64,000 nt of DNA, taken from assembly GCF_027497195.1 (NCBI RefSeq), contig NZ_CP114905.1:8224001-8288000 (forward strand), read 5' to 3'. The notes beneath the pieces were generated by a model, which saw only the letters and a program-made list of their open reading frames with translations, had not been told where the DNA came from and did no database searches. Both the position numbers and the translations under genes were made by a program. Within the stretch, counting starts at the first letter, position 1. Each line of letters opens with the position of its first letter. The stretch is from Streptomyces sp. WMMC500. GTDB lineage: Bacteria > Actinomycetota > Actinomycetes > Streptomycetales > Streptomycetaceae. Positions 40,675 through 50,000 of this stretch are shown in pieces.

Positions 40675-43600
40675 ATGACAGGGCGCTGGCAGTTCTGGGT
40701 CGACCGCGGCGGCACGTTCACCGACATCGTGGGCAGACGGCCGGACGGCACTCTCGTCGCCCGCAAGCTGCTCTCGCACGACCCGGGCCGGTACGGCGCC
40801 CACGACGACGCGGCGGTCGCGGGCGTGCGGCTGCTGCTCGGCCTCGGCCCGGACGAGCCGGTGCCAGGGGAGCGCGTCGAGGTGGTCAAGATGGGCACCA
40901 CCGTCGCCACCAACGCCCTCCTCGAACGCAAGGGCGAGCCCACGGTGCTCGTCGTCACCGAGGGGTTCCGGGACGCGCTGCGGATCGCGTACCAGAACCG
41001 GCCGCTGCTCTTCGAGCGCCGCATCCTCAAGCCGGAGGCGCTGTACGAGCGGGTGATCGAGGTCCCCGAACGCGTCGGCGCGCACGGCGAGGTCGTGCGC
41101 GCCCCGGATCTCGGCGCCGCGCGCGCGGCGCTGGCGGACGCGTACCGCGACGGGTACCGCAGCGCGGCCGTCGTCCTCGTGCACGGCTACCGCTACGCGG
41201 CGCACGAGCGGGCCGTCGCCGAGGAGGCCCGCCGGGCCGGCTTCACACAGATCAGTTGCGGCCACGAGGTCAGCCCGCTGATGAAGCTCGTCCCGCGCGG
41301 CGACACCACCGTCGTCGACGCCTATCTCTCGCCGATCCTGCGCCGCTACGTCGACCGCGTCGCGGCCGAACTGCCCGGCATCCGGCTGCAGTTCATGCAG
41401 TCCAACGGCGGCCTGCGGGAGGCCACCCACTTCCGCGGCAAGGACGCCGTGCTCTCCGGGCCCGCCGGCGGCGTCGTCGGCATGGTCCGCTCCTCCGCGG
41501 AGGCCGGCCACGACCGCGTCATCGGCTTCGACATGGGCGGCACGTCCACCGACGTCTCGCACTACGCCGGCGAGTTCGAGCGAGACTTCGACACGCGGGT
41601 GGCGGGCGTACGGATGCGCGCGCCGATGCTCAGCATCCACACGGTGGCCGCCGGCGGCGGCTCCGTCCTGCACTTCGACGGCCGCCGCTACCGCGTCGGC
41701 CCCGACTCCGCCGGCGCCGTCCCCGGCCCCGCCTGCTACCGCCGGGGCGGGCCGCTGACCGTCACCGACGCCAACGTCATGCTCGGCCGCGTCCAGCCCC
41801 GCCACTTCCCGGCCGTCTTCGGTCCCGGGGGCGACCAGCCGCTCGACGACGAGGCGGTGCGGCGGGCGTTCACCGAGCTGGCCGAGACCTCCGCCGCGGC
41901 CACCGGCGACCGGCGCTCCCCGGAGGAGGTCGCGGCCGGGTTCTTCGACATCGCCGTGCTCAACATGGCCAACGCGGTCAAGAAGATCTCCGTGCAGCGC
42001 GGCCACGACGTCACCCGCTACGCGCTCACCAGCTTCGGCGGCGCCGGCGGCCAGCACGCCTGCGCCGTCGCCGACGTGCTCGGCATCTCCACCGTCGTCG
42101 TGCCGCCGCACCCCGGGGTGCTCTCCGCGTACGGCATCGGGGTGGCCGCGGCGACGGCCATGCGCGAGCAGGCCGTGGAGGCCGAGCTGACCGGGGCGTC
42201 GATGCCGCGGATCCGGCAGGTCTGCGCGGAGCTGGCCGAGCGGACCGCCGCGGACCTTACGGACGAGGGCATTCCGGCGGATGCCGTGGACACGGCGGCG
42301 CGGGTGCACCTGCGGTACGCGGGCACCGACTCGGCGATCGCCGTGCCGCTGGCGGACGAGGCGCAGATGCGGGCGGAGTTCACCGCGGTGCACCACAGGC
42401 GGTTCGCGTTCACGATGGACAAGCCGATCGTCGCCGAGGCCGCGTCCGTCGAGGCCGCCGCCGAGCAGGCCGCGACCACGCGGGAGGAGGTCGGCGGGGC
42501 GGCCCGCGCCGGGGGCGCGCCCGAACCCGCCGACCGGGTGCGGATCTTCGCCGACGGGCAGTGGCGCGAGGCCGGGCTGTACCAGCGCGCGGAGCTGCGC
42601 GCCGACGACGCCGTCACCGGTCCCGCGATCCTCGCCGAGGAGGGCTCCACCACCGTCGTCGACCCCGGCTGGCAGGCCGCCGTGCACCACCGCGGCCACC
42701 TCACGCTCACCCGCGTCCGCCCCCGGCCCGCGACGCAGGCGGTCGGCACGGGCGTCGACCCCGTGATGCTGGAGGTCTTCAACAGCCTCTTCATGGCCAT
42801 CGCCGAACAGATGGGCGTACGGCTGGAGAGCACCGCGCACTCCGTCAACATCAAGGAGCGGCTCGACTTCTCCTGCGCCCTCTTCGACGCCGAGGGCAAC
42901 CTGATCTCCAACGCCCCGCACATGCCCGTACACCTGGGATCGATGGGCGAGTCCATCAAGGAGGTGCTGCGGCGCAACCGGGACACCGCCCACGGGCTGC
43001 GGCCGGGCGACGTGTACGCCATCAACGACCCGTACCACGGCGGCACGCACCTGCCCGACGTCACCGTGGTCACCCCCGTCTTCGACACTGTGACATCAGC
43101 GGCTGGCGCCGCGGGGGGGAAGGAACTGCTCTTCCTCGTCGCCTCCCGCGGCCACCACGCCGAGATCGGCGGCATCACCCCCGGCTCCATGCCCGCGTTC
43201 AGCCGCACCATCCAGGAGGAGGGCATCCTCTTCGACAACTGGCTGCTCGTCCGCGACGGGCGGCTGCGCGAGGCCGAGACGCGCCGGCTGCTGACCTCCG
43301 GCCCGTACCCCTCCCGCGCGCCCGACGCCAACCTCGCCGACCTGCGCGCCCAGATCGCCGCCAACAACAAGGGCATCGACGAACTGCACCGCATGATCGG
43401 CATGTTCGGCCTCGACGTGGTCCGCGCCTACATGGGGCACGTGCAGGACAACGCCGAGGAGTCCGTGCGCCGCGTCATCGCCGCCCTCGGGGACGGCGCG
43501 TACCGCTACGAGACCGACGCGGGGGCGGCCGTCGAGGTCGCCGTCCGCGTCGACCGCGACGCGCGCAGCGCCGTCGTCGACTTCACCGGCACCTCCCCGC

Positions 43601-44319
43601 AGCAGCCCGGGAACGCCAACGCGCCGAGCTCGGTCGTCATGGCCGCCGTGCTCTACGTCTTCCGCACCCTCGTGGCCGAGGACATCCCCCTCAACAGCGG
43701 CTGCCTGAAGCCCCTGGACGTGCGCATCCCGCCCGGCTCGATGCTCGCGCCGGAGTTCCCCGCCGCCACCGTCGCGGGGAACGTCGAGACCTCCCAGGCC
43801 GTGACGGGCGCGCTGTACGCGGCCCTCGGCGTGCAGGCCGAGGGCTCCGGGACGATGAACAACGTCACCTTCGGCAACGACAAGGCGCAGTACTACGAAA
43901 CCGTCGCCTCCGGCTCCGGCGCGGGCGACGGCTTCGCCGGCGCGGACGTCGTGCAGACCCACATGACCAACTCCCGCCTCACCGACCCCGAGGTGCTGGA
44001 GTGGCGCTACCCGGTGCGCGTCGAGGAGTTCGCCGTACGCGCCGGCAGCGGCGGCGGGGGCCGCTGGGCCGGCGGGTGCGGCGCGGTGCGGCGCATCCGG
44101 TTCCTGGAGCCGATGACGGTGACGCTGCTGACCGGGCACCGGCGGGTGGCGCCCTACGGGATGGCCGGCGGCGCACCGGGTGCGCTCGGGCGCAACGCGA
44201 TGGAGCGGGCCGACGGCACGGTGGAGCCCCTGGAGGGGTGCGACACCGCCGAGGCGGGGGCGGGGGACGTGCTGGTGGTCGAGACGCCGGGCGGCGGCGG
44301 GTACGGCGTGCCGGAGTGA
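40675..44319 (+). CDS. 5-oxoprolinase / hydantoinase A-B fusion
   Basis: 1214 aa. The N-terminal HyuA half has [18 protein letters not shown] (ATP phosphate loop), [35 protein letters not shown] and [15 protein letters not shown], as in the ASKHA ATPase fold. The HyuB half begins near residue 695 ([20 protein letters not shown]) and holds [20 protein letters not shown] and a metal-site region around [14 protein letters not shown]. Like eukaryotic and bacterial 5-oxoprolinases, it opens a lactam with ATP hydrolysis. 5-Oxoproline is the likely substrate; a hydantoin is the alternative. Confidence 0.93.
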   Translation: MTGRWQFWVDRGGTFTDIVGRRPDGTLVARKLLSHDPGRYGAHDDAAVAGVRLLLGLGPDEPVPGERVEVVKMGTTVATNALLERKGEPTVLVVTEGFRDALRIAYQNRPLLFERRILKPEALYERVIEVPERVGAHGEVVRAPDLGAARAALADAYRDGYRSAAVVLVHGYRYAAHERAVAEEARRAGFTQISCGHEVSPLMKLVPRGDTTVVDAYLSPILRRYVDRVAAELPGIRLQFMQSNGGLREATHFRGKDAVLSGPAGGVVGMVRSSAEAGHDRVIGFDMGGTSTDVSHYAGEFERDFDTRVAGVRMRAPMLSIHTVAAGGGSVLHFDGRRYRVGPDSAGAVPGPACYRRGGPLTVTDANVMLGRVQPRHFPAVFGPGGDQPLDDEAVRRAFTELAETSAAATGDRRSPEEVAAGFFDIAVLNMANAVKKISVQRGHDVTRYALTSFGGAGGQHACAVADVLGISTVVVPPHPGVLSAYGIGVAAATAMREQAVEAELTGASMPRIRQVCAELAERTAADLTDEGIPADAVDTAARVHLRYAGTDSAIAVPLADEAQMRAEFTAVHHRRFAFTMDKPIVAEAASVEAAAEQAATTREEVGGAARAGGAPEPADRVRIFADGQWREAGLYQRAELRADDAVTGPAILAEEGSTTVVDPGWQAAVHHRGHLTLTRVRPRPATQAVGTGVDPVMLEVFNSLFMAIAEQMGVRLESTAHSVNIKERLDFSCALFDAEGNLISNAPHMPVHLGSMGESIKEVLRRNRDTAHGLRPGDVYAINDPYHGGTHLPDVTVVTPVFDTVTSAAGAAGGKELLFLVASRGHHAEIGGITPGSMPAFSRTIQEEGILFDNWLLVRDGRLREAETRRLLTSGPYPSRAPDANLADLRAQIAANNKGIDELHRMIGMFGLDVVRAYMGHVQDNAEESVRRVIAALGDGAYRYETDAGAAVEVAVRVDRDARSAVVDFTGTSPQQPGNANAPSSVVMAAVLYVFRTLVAEDIPLNSGCLKPLDVRIPPGSMLAPEFPAATVAGNVETSQAVTGALYAALGVQAEGSGTMNNVTFGNDKAQYYETVASGSGAGDGFAGADVVQTHMTNSRLTDPEVLEWRYPVRVEEFAVRAGSGGGGRWAGGCGAVRRIRFLEPMTVTLLTGHRRVAPYGMAGGAPGALGRNAMERADGTVEPLEGCDTAEAGAGDVLVVETPGGGGYGVPE

Positions 44320-44564
44320 ACGGGGGCGCGGCCCGCTCCGGGACAGCCGCGCGGACGCGCGTGGCGCTACGCGGCCCGCACCCGGCAGTTGAGTCCCTCC
44401 GCCGGCCGGCGTCCGGCCCCAGCCACCACTGCGCGCCCTCGGCCCGTCGCCTCCGCCCCGCATCCGTTCGGTCCGCCGCCGCCCGCCGCGCGGCCCCGCG
44501 CTCATCCAGCCGCCCGGGCCGGTGGCCGGTGCGTGCCGTTTCGGCCGGTGTCGGTGGCACCGCC

Positions 44565-44570
44565 TAATCT
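44565..44570 (+). promoter_or_regulatory. -10 element TAATCT, probable leaderless promoter of the SMC-like operon
   Basis: TAATCT ends 7 nt before GTG 44578. No Shine-Dalgarno is present in the intervening bases. The preceding 245 nt hold no gene. Confidence 0.55.
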
Positions 44571-44577
44571 GTCCGAC

Positions 44578-46113
44578 GTGACTGCTCCGACCACCGCGAC
44601 GCCCGCCGCCGGCGCGCGCCGGCCCGCCCCGGGCCCGGCCGCCGACGAGGGCCTGGCCCGCCGCCTGCGCGCCCTGGCGTGCACGGCCCCGCTGCACGAC
44701 CTCGACGCCCGCAAGGCGATGCTCGCGGGCGAGTTCGGGGTGTACGCGATGGCGGAGGTGGCGCTCTCCGCCATCGATCTGGTCACGCTGCAGATGGACT
44801 TCGACACCGGCGCAGAACCGGACGAGGTCATCGCCCGGCTGCTGCCGCGCGTCGCCGCCCAGGCGCCGCTGCGGCCCCGTGCCGAGCACGAGCGCGTGGC
44901 GCACTGGGTGCTGGACAGCCTCGTCAACGTCGGCAGCGTCGACCGCGGCTTCCGCGCGGTGTACGGCACGTTCGGCCACGACGGCGCCTACGTGCGCAGG
45001 GAGTACGACTTCAAGCTCCTGGAGGAGGTCCCGGGACCCGGCGGCGCCGTCTATCTGCGCACCACCGACGAGGCGGTCAACGTGCTGGTGGGCGCGCTCG
45101 ACACCGATGTCACCAGCGCGCAGATCGCCGCCGAGGTCAAGCTCGAAGTCCTCATCAGCCGCGGCCGGCTCGCCGACGCGCAGCTCGCCGCCGAGCAGGC
45201 CCGTTACCGCACCGTGCAGTACGCCGAGACCCTGCGCCGCGCCCTGGAGGCCACCCGGCGCAACGTCCGCGCGGTCGACTGGCTCCAGACCGTGCCGGCG
45301 ATGATCGACGAGGCGCTGGACCACGTCGCCGACCGCTACCGGCACGAGAACGCCATCCTCACCAACATCCGCCGCGCCCGCGACGAAGCGGAAGCTGCGC
45401 CTGATTCGAAGACGGGCGACCACAAGCGCCGCGCCGCCGAACTCGTCGACATCGTCAAGGACTGCATCCGCCGCCACACCCAGCTCCAGACCCGGTTGCT
45501 GGACGCCGGCCCGCTGTTCCGCGCCGAGCAGGACCGGCAGGCGTTCGCACCGCCCGCGGTCCGCACCGGCGTCGACCTCTACGGCCAGCTCCTCGCCCCG
45601 GTGCTGCCGCTGCCCGTCTCCGACGCCCACCGTGTCACCGACGCCTTCTTCGCCCGCGGCACCGGCCTGCGCGCCCCGCACGCCGTGCGCCTCGCCGACC
45701 TGGCGGAGCTGCTGCTCACGCCGCCGCTGGAACGGGCCCACCTCGGCGCCGAGATGCCCGAGCCGGACCTCGTCGCCACCCCGGACGACAGCCGCTTCAG
45801 CGAGGAGCAGCTCGCCGCCGCGGGCGAGCTGCTCGACCTGCCGCCGGACGCCCCGCGCCGGCTGTCCGGGCTGCTCGCCGACGCCCGCCGCCGCGACCCC
45901 GAGCTGCCGTACCTCGTCGCCCTGCTCGCCGTGCACGCCGCGGGCCCGGCGGTGGGGACGGCGTACCGGCAGGGGGACGAGCGGCTGCTGTTCGCCGTGG
46001 ACGACGGAACGCAGATGGAGGACGCCGAGTTCGGCGGTGCCGACCTGATCGTCGGCGTGGCACTACTGGACGCCGCCGGGATGGCGGCCGGGCGCTCGGA
46101 GGCCGCCTCGTGA
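44578..46113 (+). CDS. Putative kleisin-like (MukF/MksF/JetA-type) subunit of an SMC complex
   Basis: 511 aa, GTG 44578. It has helical and winged-helix-like stretches: an N-terminal Ala/Pro-rich tail, then HERVAHWVLDSLVN, REYDFKLLEEVPGPGG, VYLRTTDEAVNVLVGALD. Long charged helices follow (QLAAEQARYRTVQYAETL, NVRAVDWLQTVPAMIDEALD). This order, and the position before a small subunit and a giant ATPase, match MukF/MksF or Wadjet JetA. Identification rests on layout and weak motif similarity, so it is an inference. Its stop overlaps the next start by 4 nt. Confidence 0.6.
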   Translation: MTAPTTATPAAGARRPAPGPAADEGLARRLRALACTAPLHDLDARKAMLAGEFGVYAMAEVALSAIDLVTLQMDFDTGAEPDEVIARLLPRVAAQAPLRPRAEHERVAHWVLDSLVNVGSVDRGFRAVYGTFGHDGAYVRREYDFKLLEEVPGPGGAVYLRTTDEAVNVLVGALDTDVTSAQIAAEVKLEVLISRGRLADAQLAAEQARYRTVQYAETLRRALEATRRNVRAVDWLQTVPAMIDEALDHVADRYRHENAILTNIRRARDEAEAAPDSKTGDHKRRAAELVDIVKDCIRRHTQLQTRLLDAGPLFRAEQDRQAFAPPAVRTGVDLYGQLLAPVLPLPVSDAHRVTDAFFARGTGLRAPHAVRLADLAELLLTPPLERAHLGAEMPEPDLVATPDDSRFSEEQLAAAGELLDLPPDAPRRLSGLLADARRRDPELPYLVALLAVHAAGPAVGTAYRQGDERLLFAVDDGTQMEDAEFGGADLIVGVALLDAAGMAAGRSEAAS

Positions 46114-47009
46114 TCCCCGACCCCGCACCCGGCGCCGGGACGGCCGCCGTGACCGCGGGCACCGGCGAGCAGGCGCCCGCGGTCACCCCCGCCGACGCCG
46201 CCGACGCCGCCCGCCTCGTCTCCTTCGGCCTGCAGCCCAAGCTGCTGCCCGCCCGCGACCTGGAGTACGCGGAACTGCTCCGCCGCTACCGGGAGGAGCC
46301 GCCCTTCGCCCGCCTCGCCGACGCCGTCGCCACCGGCCTCGGCCTCGTCGTGCTGGAGGTCTCGACCCGTACCGGCATGGCCGTCACCGCCGCCGAGGAC
46401 TCGGTCTTCGCCGTCCGCATGGGCGACTACGCCCGCCGCGCCGCCACCGACTCCGCCGACCGCTTCCTGCACGGCCTGGCCCATCTCGCCGTCGCCGCCA
46501 TGGCGTTCCCGCGCCCCGAGGACCTGGCGGACGACGGCTACATCGGCCGCGTCAGCGTCAACGGCGTCGACGCCTTCGTCCGCCAGGCGTGCCGCCGCCT
46601 GGAGGAGCGCGCCGAGGAGACCGGTGTGAACACCGACCCGGCCGAGGGTGAGCGCGGCCTGGAGGCCGCCTGGCGGGTGTACGCGCGCCGCAGCGCCACC
46701 GGCGCCACGAAGGACGCCCGCCGGCTCGCCGGCTCCACCACCGGCATCATCGGCAAGGCGATGGCGTTCCTCACCGACTCCGGCTTCCTGCAGCGCACCT
46801 CGGACGACGCCGGGGGCACGTACCGCACCACCGCCCGCTATCAGTTGCAGGTGCGGGACATGGCGGGCGGCGCGGCCATGTCCGAGCTGCTGGAGCTGGG
46901 CGTCGTGCCCGTCGCCGACGGCAGCGCCACCCTGGTGCCCGCCGCAGACGACGGCGAACCCGCCGGCGGCGCGCTGCCGTTCTTCCCCAGCCAGCACGAG
47001 CGGGCCTGA
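46110..47009 (+). CDS. Putative MukE/MksE/JetB-type winged-helix subunit
   Basis: 299 aa, GTG 46110 overlapping the upstream stop (GTGA). A compact mixed alpha/beta protein with winged-helix character (GLVVLEVSTRTGMAVT, DGYIGRVSVNGVDAFVRQAC, STTGIIGKAMAFLTDSGFLQ). The latter part ends in a beta hairpin (GGTYRTTARYQLQVRD). No signal peptide. In MukBEF-type systems the second gene is a winged-helix protein that dimerises and binds the kleisin. Order and size fit, but homology is not demonstrated. Confidence 0.58.
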   Translation: MIPDPAPGAGTAAVTAGTGEQAPAVTPADAADAARLVSFGLQPKLLPARDLEYAELLRRYREEPPFARLADAVATGLGLVVLEVSTRTGMAVTAAEDSVFAVRMGDYARRAATDSADRFLHGLAHLAVAAMAFPRPEDLADDGYIGRVSVNGVDAFVRQACRRLEERAEETGVNTDPAEGERGLEAAWRVYARRSATGATKDARRLAGSTTGIIGKAMAFLTDSGFLQRTSDDAGGTYRTTARYQLQVRDMAGGAAMSELLELGVVPVADGSATLVPAADDGEPAGGALPFFPSQHERA

Positions 47010-47046
47010 CGGCCGGTCGAAACGAACGAGCGAAGGCCGCAATCGC

Positions 47047-50000
47047 ATGTACGAGCTGTCCCGGATCCGCCTCTACTCCATCGGACCCGCCGGTGCGCGG
47101 TACGCCGACACCGTGCTCGACCTGCGCGGCGTCGGTGGCGAGGTGCCCCGTCCCGCGCCCGCCCAGGGCGACTTCTTCGCCGCCGAGCCCGCCGGGCCGC
47201 CGCGCCGGCCGGCACCCGCGGGCGTGCTGTTCCTGGAGAACGGCGGCGGCAAGTCCGTCCTGCTGAAGCTGATCTTCTCCGTGATGCTGCCCGGCCACCG
47301 CAACACCCTGGGGGGAGCCAGCTCCGGCGTGCTGCGCAAGTTCCTGCTCGCCGACGACACCGGGCACGTCGCGCTGGAGTGGCAGCACACCGTGACCGGC
47401 GAGCAGATCGTCGTCGGCAAGGTGAGCGAGTGGCGCGGCCGGCAGGTCTCCGGCGACCCGCGGAAGTTCGCCGAGGCGTGGTATTCGTTCCGCCCCGGCC
47501 CCGGGATGGGCCTGGACGCGCTGCCGGTCGCGGAGATGTCGGCGGCTGCGGTGCGCCCCGCCGTCGAGGGCGCGTCCGGCGCGCGCGGGCGGCGCCGCAC
47601 GATGAAGGGCTTCCGGGACGCGCTGACCGAGGCCGGCAAGGCGTACCCGCACCTGGACGTGGCGTGGGAGGAGATCCACGAGAGGTGGAACGAACACCTG
47701 ACCCGCCTCGGACTCGACCCCGAACTCTTCCGCTACCAGCGGGAGATGAACGCCGACGAGGGCGAGGCCGCCGGCCTCTTCGCGGTGAAGAACGACTCCG
47801 ACTTCACCCACCTGCTGCTCCGCGCCGTCACCGACACCCGCGACACCGACGGCCTCGCCGACCTCGTCCACGGCTTCGCGCACAAGCTGGGCCGCCGCGC
47901 CGAGCTGACCGCGGAACGCGACTTCACCGCCGGCTCCCTCGACCTGCTCGCGCACCTCGTGACGGGTGCGGAGCAGCGCACCCGCGCCCGTGACGTGCTC
48001 GGCGGCGCCGAGCGCCGGGCCCGGGCGCTGGCCGCGCGGCTCACGGCGCGGGCCGGTGCGGAGCGCGCCCGGGCGGCGGAGCTGGCCCGACAGGAGCGGA
48101 CGGCGGCGGAGCGGGCCACGGCCGCGGAGTCGTCCCTCGGCCACAGCGAACTGATCGCCGCGGAACTCGCGTACCGGCACGCGTCGCTGGCCCTGGCCGC
48201 CGCCGAGAAGAGCGCCGCGGGCAAGCGCCGCGAGCTGACCGACGCCCGTACGCTGCACGCCGCCTGGCAGGCCGCCGAGGCGGTGCTGCGGCACCGCGCC
48301 GCCGCCGACCGCGCGGCGCGCGTCTCCGTCGCCATCCGCGAGGCCGAGCGGGACGCCGCCCCGGCGCTGGCCGCCCGCGCGGCGGCGGCCACCGGGCTCG
48401 TACGCGCGCTGCACGCCGCCGCCCGCGACGGCGAGGCGCTGGCGGCGGAGCAGGAGGAGCGTTCGGCCGTGCTGCAGCAGGAGTCGGAGACGGCGCACGC
48501 CGACGCGGTCGCCGCCGCCACGCGGGCGCAGCGCGCCCGCAGCGAGACCGACCACCTGCGTCAGCGGCTCACGGAGGTCGAGCAGGAGACGGCCGAGGCG
48601 GTACGGGCCGGCTGGCTGGACGCCGCCGACGACGCCGCCCCGGACACCGCCCTCGACAAGGACCCGGCCCGCGCGGCGCTCGTCGCCGGCGACGCCGAGA
48701 AGGCGGCGGTCGCCGCCTGGGACGAGGCCCGCGAGTCGGCCCGCACGGCGACGGACCGGGCCCGCGAGACGGCGGAGGCGCTGGCCCGCGCGGAGCTGGC
48801 GGCGGCCCGCGCCAGGGACGCGGCGGAGGCGTCGGCGGCGGCCCACGACACGGCCCGCGGCGCGGCGGAGTCGCTGGCGGCGGAGCCCCGGCTGGCGGAG
48901 CTGCTGGGGCTGCCGGAGCCGGACGGGGAGCACCGGGCGCTGAGCGCCGTGGAGTTCGACAGGTCAGCGGACGAGCTGCGCGCGCTGCTCGACGCGCGCG
49001 TCACCGACGACGAGCGGCGGCTGTTCGACCTGCGCACCGCCGCCGCGGACGACGCCCGCATCCTCGCCGCCCTCGGCGACGGCGGCCTGCTGCCGCCGGG
49101 TCCCGACGTCCTGGCCGTCGTGGCCTGCCTCGGCGAGCACGGCATCCCGGCGCTGCCCGGCTGGCGTTACCTCGCGCAGGCCGTCGACCCGGCCGACCAC
49201 GCGGCCGTGCTCGACGCCCGCCCGGAGCTGGTCGACGGCGTGGTCATCACCGACCCGGACACCCACGCCCGCGCCCGCGACGTGCTGCGGGAGGCCGCGC
49301 TGCTGCCCCGCTCCGCTCTCGCCGTGGGTACGGCCGCCGCCCTGCTCGCGCCGCCGCCGCCCACCGGGGAGCGCGACGGCGGGGTGTTCCTCGTGCCGCC
49401 CAACCCGGCCATGCACGACGAGCGCGCCGCCGACGACGAGCGCCACGCCCTGCGCGCCCGCGCCGCCGACCGCGACGAGCAGATCCGTGCCTTCGCCGCC
49501 CGCCTCGCCGCGGACCGGGCCCTGGCGGCGCGGCTTGCGTCGTGGCGTGCGGGCTGCCCGGCCGGCCGCCTGGCCGAGCTTGCCGCAGCCGCCGGGTCGG
49601 CCCGTACGGCGGCTGCCGCGGCGGACGAGACGCTGACGCGCGCCCGGGCCGACGCCGAGGACGCCGCGGCAGCCGCCGAGGAGAGCACCCGGGCCCGCGA
49701 GGATCGCCAGGAACAGGCCCAGCGCGCCCGCCGCAGCGCCGACGCCCTCGCGGGCCTGGCGCACCGCCTGCGCGAACGCGCCGGCTGGCAGGCCCGTCTG
49801 CGCGAACTCGCCGACGAGGCCCTGGAGTACGAGGCCAGGGCCGCCGACTGCGTCGCCCGCGCCCGCGCCGCCGACGAGGACCGGCGCGCCGCCCAGCGCG
49901 CCGCCGACGACGCCCGGCGGACATCCCGCGCGCTGCGCGCGGAGCGGGCGGAGATCGCGGGGGTCGCGGAGGAACTGGAGGCGGAGGCCGCGGACGAGGC

